Assembly: GCA_024642025.1 (NCBI GenBank)
Contig: JAHEBY010000057.1
Span: forward strand, 1 to 10,506
From: Comamonadaceae bacterium
GTDB taxonomy: Bacteria > Pseudomonadota > Gammaproteobacteria > Burkholderiales > Burkholderiaceae_C
DNA length: 10,506 nucleotides
Direction: 5' to 3'
Position numbers and translations under genes: made by a program. The notes below the pieces were generated by a model. That model saw nothing but the letters and a program-made list of their open reading frames with translations. It made no database searches and had not been told where the DNA came from. Below are positions 5,808 to 10,506 of the stretch, one piece after another (the first letter of the stretch is position 1; each line of letters opens with the position of its first letter).

Positions 5808-6740
5808 TCAGGAGATGAAGTCTTCGATCATGCGCGCAAGTACTTCGGGCTGGTCATGGTGCAGCATATGCCCGGCGTCTGCCATGCGAGCCACTTTTAC
5901 GCTCGGAACCACTTTGAGCCGCTCGTGGTATTCATCAAGCGTGTAGCGGTCCTGGTACCACTGCTTCATGCTGCTCTCGACGGCCTCCACGGCCAGCAGC
6001 GGTGCCGCGATGCGGCCGTGAATGTCCAGCACCTCCGGCAGCTGATACAGGTTGGCGTTGACGATTTTGTGTGCCGGGTCGCCCAGAATTTCCCACAGAC
6101 CCTGCGCGTTGGGTTGTGCCCAATGGTTGGCCAGCCAGGCGGCCTTGTCAGCGGCCAGCCGGGGGTTGGTCTTCATCAGCCTTCGCGCCACACCATCTAC
6201 CGTTTCATAACCTCTAAGGGCCTTCTCACCACGGTGCAAGGCCTTGATCTCGTCCATCCATTTCGCATAGCGGCTTGCCGCCTGGGATGGCTTGGTGGCC
6301 GGTAAGCCGAAACCTTCGAGGTTGATCAGCCTGTGGATGCGCGCGGGGCGAATGCCTGCGTACATCATCACGATATTGCCGCCCATGCTGTGGCCTACGA
6401 GATTCACTGGCTGCTCCGGGGCGTAGTGATCGAGCAGGGCATCGAGGTCGGCCAGGTAGTCGGGCAACCAGAAATTATCGGCTCCACCGGCGCCGGTCAA
6501 CCCGAAGCCGCGCCAGTCAGGGGCGATCACATAACGGCCCTCTGCAAAGGCGTCCACCACAAACTGGTAAGACGCGGCCACGTCCATCCAGCCGTGCACC
6601 ATCACCAGCGGCGGCTGGCCGGGCTGCGGCTCGCCCCACACGCGGACGTGATATTGCAGGTTGCGAATAGGGACAAACTCGCTGCGGGAGATGCGTGTGG
6701 CTTGGTACATTTGGGTTGTCATGCGGGCAATGATAGGCAT
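5808..6740 (-). CDS. Alpha/beta-hydrolase fold protein
   Basis: A protein of up to 310 residues with the alpha/beta-hydrolase layout. Seen: the oxyanion HGW at 49-51, the nucleophile elbow GHSMGG with Ser118, a cap region of about 140-240, and the catalytic His291 in AGHMLHHDQPE. Such proteins hydrolyse esters or related bonds; the substrate is unknown. The segment after the cap where the catalytic Asp normally sits reads PLLAVEAVESS and has no Asp, so Glu252 or Glu255 may be the acid. No signal peptide is seen, so a cytosolic enzyme is likely. The start is uncertain: ATGs occur at 6740, 6722 and 6710, none with a good ribosome-binding site; MYQATRISRSEF (6710) is close to where the domain begins. 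It diverges from the acyl-CoA synthetase gene across a short palindrome-rich gap. Confidence 0.88.
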   Translation of the reverse strand: MPIIARMTTQMYQATRISRSEFVPIRNLQYHVRVWGEPQPGQPPLVMVHGWMDVAASYQFVVDAFAEGRYVIAPDWRGFGLTGAGGADNFWLPDYLADLDALLDHYAPEQPVNLVGHSMGGNIVMMYAGIRPARIHRLINLEGFGLPATKPSQAASRYAKWMDEIKALHRGEKALRGYETVDGVARRLMKTNPRLAADKAAWLANHWAQPNAQGLWEILGDPAHKIVNANLYQLPEVLDIHGRIAAPLLAVEAVESSMKQWYQDRYTLDEYHERLKVVPSVKVARMADAGHMLHHDQPEVLARMIEDFIS

Positions 6741-6815
6741 TTCGGCCAGTTGCCGCAGTCAGGCACGGGACCGTGCATATACGGTTGCACGGGTGCCCGC
6801 ACGAAAGAAAACAAC
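6741..6815. promoter_or_regulatory. Divergent intergenic region with GCACGG/CCGTGC repeats
   Basis: This 75-bp region separates two divergent genes and so probably holds both promoters, though I see no good -10/-35 pair. It contains GCACGG (6763-6768), its inverse CCGTGC (6771-6776) and a further GCACGG (6787-6792). Two overlapping inverted repeats result: GCACGG-GA-CCGTGC and CGTGCA-N8-TGCACG. This arrangement fits a regulator binding site or alternative hairpins in the synthetase leader. Confidence 0.45.
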
Positions 6816-8567
6816 ATGAGCGCAAAAGACAACCATTACGAACAGCTGCACAGCGAATTTCGCTGGCTGGTGCCACGCCACTTCAACATCGCCGAGGCAT
6901 GTTGCCGGCGCTGGGCCAGCCTGCCAGACGCTACCAAAAGAGTAGCTATTTACGCCCATTCCACGGGGGCTAGAGATCAATTTCTTACCTATTCTGCGTT
7001 GCAGAGCCAGGCCAACCGCCTGTCCAATGTGTTGGCGGCCGGCGGCGTGCGCCGGGGCGACCGGGTGGCCATCGTGATGCCGCAGCGTTTTGAAACGGCT
7101 GTGGCCTACATGGCCGTGCTGCAGATGGGCGCGGTGGCCATGCCGCTGTCGATGTTGTTTGGCCCGGAGGCGCTCGAGTTTCGGCTGCACGACAGCGAGG
7201 CCGTTGTCGCCATTTGCGACGAATCGTCCATCGACAGTCTGCTGGCTGTTCGCCAGAACTGTCCGTTGCTTGAAACCATCATGGGTGTGGGCGCCGCCGG
7301 GCCGAAGGCAAATCTTGAATACCAAGCAGCCATGGCGCAGGCTCCAGCCGAATTCAAGCCGGTCAACACACTGGCTGATGAAGCCGCCGTGCTGATCTAC
7401 ACCAGCGGCACGACCGGCCAGCCCAAGGGCGCGTTGATTCCGCACCGGGCCCTGATTGGCAACTTGACCGGCTTTGTCTGTAGCCAAAACTGGTTTGGCT
7501 TTGACCCTGCGCCAGGCACAGGGCGAACGGATGTGCCTTTGGGCTCTGCAGCCGTGTTCTGGAGTCCCGCAGACTGGGCATGGACCGGCGGCTTGATGGA
7601 CGCGCTGTTGCCCACGCTGTACTTTGGGCGGCCCATCGTGGCCTACGGCGGCCGTTTCAGCCCGGAGCTCGCCTTTGCGCTGTTGGAGCAGCATGGCGTC
7701 ACACACACATTTCTGTTTCCCACTGCACTAAAGGCCATGATGAAGGCCTACCCCGAGCCAGGCAAACAGTTCGCGCTGAAGCTGCAGGCCATCATGAGCG
7801 CCGGTGAAGCAGTGGGCGATGCCGTGTTCGACTATTGCCAGCGGCATCTCGGCGTCACTGTGAACGAAATGTTTGGCCAGACCGAAATCAACTACATCGT
7901 GGGCAACTGTGCCCGCTTTTGGCCGGCCAAGCCCGGCAGCATGGGCAAGGGTTACCCAGGGCACCGCGTGGCGGTGATTGACGAGCAGGGCGACGAATGT
8001 CCGGTGGGCGTGGCGGGGGACGTGGCAGTCAACCGGTTTGATGTGCACGGCGCGCCCGACCCGATTTTCTTTCTGGGCTACTGGAAGAACGAAGCGTCCA
8101 CAGCCGGCAAGTTCACGGCAGACTGGTGCCGCACGGGCGATCTGGCCACGCGCGATGCCGACGGCTACCTCTGGTACCAGGGCCGCGCAGACGACGTGTT
8201 CAAGGCCGCCGGATACCGCATCGGCCCGGGCGAGATTGAGAATTGCCTGGTCAAGCACCCGGCCGTGGCCAACGCCGCGGTGGTGCCCAAGCCCGACGCC
8301 GAGCGCGGTGCCGTGGTCAAGGCCTATGTTGTAATTGCTACTGAATATATAGCTAATAACGTATATTTTACAGGGGCTAAAAGCCAATTTGAATCAAAGT
8401 TGACGGCAGAATTGCAAGCCCACGTGAAAGGCCTGCTGGCGCCCTATGAATACCCAAAAGAGATCGAATTTATCGACGCGCTGCCCATGACCACCACCGG
8501 CAAAGTGCAGCGCCGGGTGTTGAGGTTGCAGGAGGAAGAGCGGGCGAAGGCTCAAGGCCCCAAATAG
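6816..8567 (+). CDS. AMP-forming acyl-CoA synthetase (medium-chain/ACSM-like)
   Basis: A 583-residue member of the ANL superfamily, which activates a carboxylic acid with ATP and joins it to CoA. Seen: the P-loop YTSGTTGQPKG (195-205), EMFGQTE (351-357), the hinge region RTGD (439-442), GRADDVFKAAGYRIGPGEIE from 456, and the adenylation Lys563 in TTGKVQRR. All are intact, so it should be active; the acid used is unknown, and medium- or short-chain is only a family-level guess. The ATG at 6816 was chosen because MSAKDNHYEQLHSEF fits the family N-terminus; the frame is open far upstream but those codons run antisense to the hydrolase gene. The ribosome-binding site is weak (GAAAG). Two copies of a 54-nt repeat encode residues 39-56 and 508-525; the second looks like a true insertion. 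The 3' end overlaps the convergent SDR gene by 16 bp. Confidence 0.95.
   Translation: MSAKDNHYEQLHSEFRWLVPRHFNIAEACCRRWASLPDATKRVAIYAHSTGARDQFLTYSALQSQANRLSNVLAAGGVRRGDRVAIVMPQRFETAVAYMAVLQMGAVAMPLSMLFGPEALEFRLHDSEAVVAICDESSIDSLLAVRQNCPLLETIMGVGAAGPKANLEYQAAMAQAPAEFKPVNTLADEAAVLIYTSGTTGQPKGALIPHRALIGNLTGFVCSQNWFGFDPAPGTGRTDVPLGSAAVFWSPADWAWTGGLMDALLPTLYFGRPIVAYGGRFSPELAFALLEQHGVTHTFLFPTALKAMMKAYPEPGKQFALKLQAIMSAGEAVGDAVFDYCQRHLGVTVNEMFGQTEINYIVGNCARFWPAKPGSMGKGYPGHRVAVIDEQGDECPVGVAGDVAVNRFDVHGAPDPIFFLGYWKNEASTAGKFTADWCRTGDLATRDADGYLWYQGRADDVFKAAGYRIGPGEIENCLVKHPAVANAAVVPKPDAERGAVVKAYVVIATEYIANNVYFTGAKSQFESKLTAELQAHVKGLLAPYEYPKEIEFIDALPMTTTGKVQRRVLRLQEEERAKAQGPK
6930..6983 (+). repeat. Dispersed 54-nt coding repeat, copy A (acyl-CoA synthetase N-terminus)
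   Basis: The pattern is GCTA-N9-TAGCTA...ACGGGGGCTA...CAATTT. The first 17 nt form an inverted repeat, GCTAC/GTAGC (6930-6946). Ungapped identity to copy B is about 36 of 54 bases. It encodes residues 39-56 (ATKRVAIYAHSTGARDQF). About 46% GC in a GC-rich gene. The protein is not obviously longer here than other family members, so it may have replaced native sequence rather than adding to it. Confidence 0.62.
7514..7538 (+). repeat. Inverted repeat in a family-variable segment of the synthetase
   Basis: AGGCAC (7514-7519) and GTGCCT (7533-7538) are perfect inverses separated by 13 nt. The coded segment (about residues 230-247, PAPGTGRTDV... before AVFWSPADWAW) appears longer than the same loop in related synthetases as I remember them. 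It may be a remnant of another small insertion or simply chance. Confidence 0.25.
8337..8390 (+). repeat. Dispersed 54-nt coding repeat, copy B (acyl-CoA synthetase C-terminus)
   Basis: The pattern is GCTA-N9-TAGCTA...ACAGGGGCTA...CAATTT, only about 31% GC (17 of 54 bases) inside a GC-rich gene. It contains GGCT-AAA-AGCC (8375-8385) and AATATA/TATATT (8344-8349 with 8362-8367) inverted repeats. It encodes residues 508-525 (ATEYIANNVYFTGAKSQF) between AYVVI and LTAELQAHVK, where related enzymes normally have a short loop, so it looks like an in-frame insertion of roughly a dozen residues. Confidence 0.78.
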
Positions 8568-9322
8568 GTGCCGCCGTTCATGTGAATCACCTGCCCGGTG
8601 ACGAACCGGGCCTGTGCACTGGCCAGCCAGGCAACCGAATCTGCCACTTCCTGGGCGGTGCCGCGCCGTCCCAGCAGCGGCTGGTGCTGCTTGTGGTGTT
8701 GCGGTTGAGCCGAGGCACTCCCACCCTGCCGGACGGTATCGATCATGCCCGGCGACACGCAATTCACTGTCACCTGATACGGTGCCAGATCATGGGCCAA
8801 GGCCCGGGTGAACCCGACCAATCCGGCTTTTGCCGTGACCACGTGGATGCGGTTCATGGCGCCGGTGTGCGCCGTCATGCCACCAATGTTGATGACGGCG
8901 CCATTCTGTGCGTTTTGCAACATCGGCAAGGCCGCTTGTGTGCAGTGGAAGGCACCATCCAGCACCACTGCCAGGGTGCCGCGCCAATCTTCGGCGGTCA
9001 TGTCGGCCAGGGGGGCCTCACGCCGGATGGCCGCGTTGTTGACCAATACGTCGAGGCGACCAAAACGCTCTGTCACCTGCGCCATCATGGCCTTGACAGC
9101 GATGGCATCGGTTACGTCGGCCACGCACAGCATTGCGGGTTGGCCGAGCGCCAGCAGTTCATCGACCACGGCTTGGCCTTCGGCGACTGAAGTGCGCACG
9201 TTGACCACTACAGCGAGACCCTGACGAGCCAAGGTGAGGGCAATGGCGCGGCCGATGTTACGGCCCGCGCCTGTGACGAGTGCCACGCGTGGTGAGTTTG
9301 TGTTATTGCTGTTAATGGTCAT
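8552..9322 (-). CDS. Short-chain dehydrogenase/reductase-like protein lacking the Ser/Tyr catalytic residues
   Basis: A 256-residue SDR-fold protein. Seen: the cofactor motif TGAGRNIG (17-24), an Asp-Val pair in VADVTD, NNAA (95-98), VNCVSPG (about 186-192) and a C-terminal VTGQVIHMNGG. The catalytic region differs from the norm. NIGGM (145-149) stands where NISS is usual, so the Ser is absent. HVVTAKAG places Val161 four residues before Lys165 where Tyr is expected. VVLDGAF puts Val120 at the usual Asn. Lys165 is retained. It may use another mechanism, bind a ligand without reducing it, or have a partner role. From memory a similar HVVTAK subfamily occurs in other Burkholderiales, so this may be a conserved variant. 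The start at 9322 has AGGGG 7 nt upstream and lies 9 nt after the MmgE/PrpD stop, indicating one operon. It converges on the synthetase gene. Confidence 0.92.
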   Translation of the reverse strand: MTINSNNTNSPRVALVTGAGRNIGRAIALTLARQGLAVVVNVRTSVAEGQAVVDELLALGQPAMLCVADVTDAIAVKAMMAQVTERFGRLDVLVNNAAIRREAPLADMTAEDWRGTLAVVLDGAFHCTQAALPMLQNAQNGAVINIGGMTAHTGAMNRIHVVTAKAGLVGFTRALAHDLAPYQVTVNCVSPGMIDTVRQGGSASAQPQHHKQHQPLLGRRGTAQEVADSVAWLASAQARFVTGQVIHMNGGTYLGP

Positions 9323-9331
9323 TGAAAGCCC

Positions 9332-10506
9332 CTATCCGGCCAATGCGGCAAGTGACACGGCCGCGTCGCCAAAGGCCGTGTTGACGCAGTCCAGCACGGC
9401 TTGCGTGCGGTTGGCATCCAGACCACCATGCGCGCAGTTGGCGCGAAACTTCTGCTCAAGATCGGCGTCGCTCAATGGGTGCTCGGCGCCACCCTTGAAA
9501 TAGGCTTGACGCTCCTCCAGCACCCGACCATCTGACAGGGTGACGCGGACATGCCCGGTGAACCGATTCGGGTAGGGGTTCTCAGGGTCCACCACGTAGC
9601 GCACCTTGCCGGCCAAGTCCCGCAAATTGGCCCGTTGCACCGTGGACTCGGTGTAGGCCGACAGGCCCGCGTCGTCCAGCACAAGCCCGGCGGCAATGGC
9701 ATACGGGATGCTGAACTTGGCCGCATAGGCGTTGGGCGGCGCTGCCTTCAGGGCCAGCGGCTCCCACAGGCGGTGCACGATGCCTTCGGCGGTTTCGCAT
9801 TCAATGCTTTGCACCTGGCCTGCGCTTACGCCCGCTTTGCGCAGCGCCCGTGCGCAGTCGATGTAAGGGTGTGCCATGGTGCCGCAGGCATAGGGTTTGA
9901 AGGCAATCGTGGTCCACACCCAGTGCTCGCCAAAGCCGCCGAGCATGGCTTCAAAGTTGCTGTCCTTCGGATCCTTGATGTTGGCAAAACCATGAAACAA
10001 GCCGTGCGTGCCTTCAAACACGGTTGCCGGGCCCTTGAACCCGGCTTGTGCCAGCCGAACCGCCCGGTAAGCGGACTGTGCGGCCCAGCCCGGGTGCATC
10101 CGCTTGGTCCAGGAGCCGTCGGCCAGATATTCAATGATGCCACCGGCCATGCTGCCCGCGATGCCCAAGGCGTTGACCATCTGTGCGTCGGTCAGCTTCA
10201 GCGCTACGCCAATGCCGGCCACCGCGCCCATCACGCCAAAGATGGCGGTGGGGTGAAAGCCTGCCTTGTGCACGCGCGTGGGCGCCACCGCGCACAAGCG
10301 GCAGGTGACTTCCACGCCGACGGCAATGCCACTCAATAGTGCCGATCCAGTCAAGCTGTGCCGCTGCGCTGCGGCCAGAAGCGCCGGCACAATAACCGCA
10401 CCGGCGTGCACGGGCCCGCCCTCGTAGGTGTCGTCGAAATCTTCACCGTGCGCGGCAATACCGTTGACAAACGCGGCCGCCTCAACGCCGTAGGCCTCTG
10501 CGAAAC
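9332..10506 (-). CDS. MmgE/PrpD-family protein (5' end truncated by window edge)
   Basis: The last 390 residues of a protein whose beginning lies beyond the right edge; the frame is open to 10504 with two spare bases. The GTG at 10411 is internal, because the codons before it encode a family motif (AAFVNGIAAHGEDFDDT, then GGPVHAGAVIVPAL). Other features are AGFHPTAIFGVMGA, GSWTKRMHPGWAAQS and FEGTHGLFHGF. The family includes 2-methylcitrate dehydratase (PrpD) and cis-aconitate/itaconate decarboxylases; members dehydrate or decarboxylate tricarboxylate-like substrates. No prpB/prpC-type partner is visible here, and the pairing with an SDR-like gene rather suggests an uncharacterised catabolic pathway. 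The substrate cannot be assigned. It is the upstream gene of the MmgE/PrpD-SDR pair; the promoter is outside the window. Confidence 0.93.
   Translation of the reverse strand, partial: FAEAYGVEAAAFVNGIAAHGEDFDDTYEGGPVHAGAVIVPALLAAAQRHSLTGSALLSGIAVGVEVTCRLCAVAPTRVHKAGFHPTAIFGVMGAVAGIGVALKLTDAQMVNALGIAGSMAGGIIEYLADGSWTKRMHPGWAAQSAYRAVRLAQAGFKGPATVFEGTHGLFHGFANIKDPKDSNFEAMLGGFGEHWVWTTIAFKPYACGTMAHPYIDCARALRKAGVSAGQVQSIECETAEGIVHRLWEPLALKAAPPNAYAAKFSIPYAIAAGLVLDDAGLSAYTESTVQRANLRDLAGKVRYVVDPENPYPNRFTGHVRVTLSDGRVLEERQAYFKGGAEHPLSDADLEQKFRANCAHGGLDANRTQAVLDCVNTAFGDAAVSLAALAG

Noticed and set aside
6333..6815. Upstream open frame continuing the acyl-CoA synthetase
   Set aside because: It runs antisense to the alpha/beta-hydrolase gene, has no family similarity, and the family N-terminus starts at 6816.
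6741..6815. Clear sigma-70 promoters for the divergent genes
   Set aside because: TTGCCG and CATATA are present, but the spacing is about 20 nt, too long for a confident call.
1..10506. CRISPR array, transposase, phage or toxin-antitoxin system
   Set aside because: No regularly spaced repeats, transposase or phage motifs or small paired ORFs of that kind were seen; the repeats present are short and dispersed.

Overview
The window looks like chromosomal DNA of a betaproteobacterium, most likely a Comamonadaceae-type Burkholderiales (Rhodoferax/Polaromonas/Acidovorax-like). This is inferred from the GC-rich coding DNA, the protein flavour, and two kinds of dispersed repeat that I remember as typical of that family. 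I could not run a search. Nearly all the DNA is coding and no gap exceeds 300 bases.

Positions 1-1093, minus strand: a tRNA-Thr(CGT) gene with its own near-consensus promoter is followed after only 18 nt by a secreted Sel1-repeat protein gene and then by the 5' part of a YdcF/DUF218-family membrane protein gene that runs off the left edge. No terminator is visible between them, so the three may share transcripts.

Positions 1095-5750, minus strand: a tight housekeeping cluster prfB - HAD phosphatase - pepN. prfB (release factor 2) carries the classical programmed +1 frameshift site and is read in two segments. Its stop codon overlaps the HAD start (TGATG), and the HAD and pepN genes overlap by 17 nt, so the three are probably translationally coupled. 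A candidate promoter and an inverted repeat lie upstream of prfB.

Positions 5808-8567: an alpha/beta-hydrolase gene (minus) and an AMP-forming acyl-CoA synthetase gene (plus) diverge from a 75-bp region rich in GCACGG/CCGTGC inverted repeats.

Positions 8552-10506, minus strand: an unusual short-chain dehydrogenase-like gene lies 9 nt downstream of an MmgE/PrpD-family gene truncated by the right edge. The SDR gene converges on the synthetase gene with a 16-bp tail-to-tail overlap. The SDR keeps the nucleotide-binding motif and catalytic Lys but lacks the catalytic Ser and Tyr, and apparently the Asn.

The most interesting signal is repeat DNA inside genes. A 54-nt AT-leaning element of the form GCTA-N9-TAGC...GGGGCTA occurs twice in the acyl-CoA synthetase gene, once in pepN and, more weakly, once in the HAD gene. 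All four are in the sense orientation, in the same reading frame, and have identical internal spacing; the three good copies encode related peptides (A[T/I]xx[V/I]A...TGA). A separate GC-rich double-hairpin element forms most of the N-terminal extension of the HAD protein. Together they suggest short palindromic repeats that enter, or overwrite, coding sequence and are tolerated as peptide segments.
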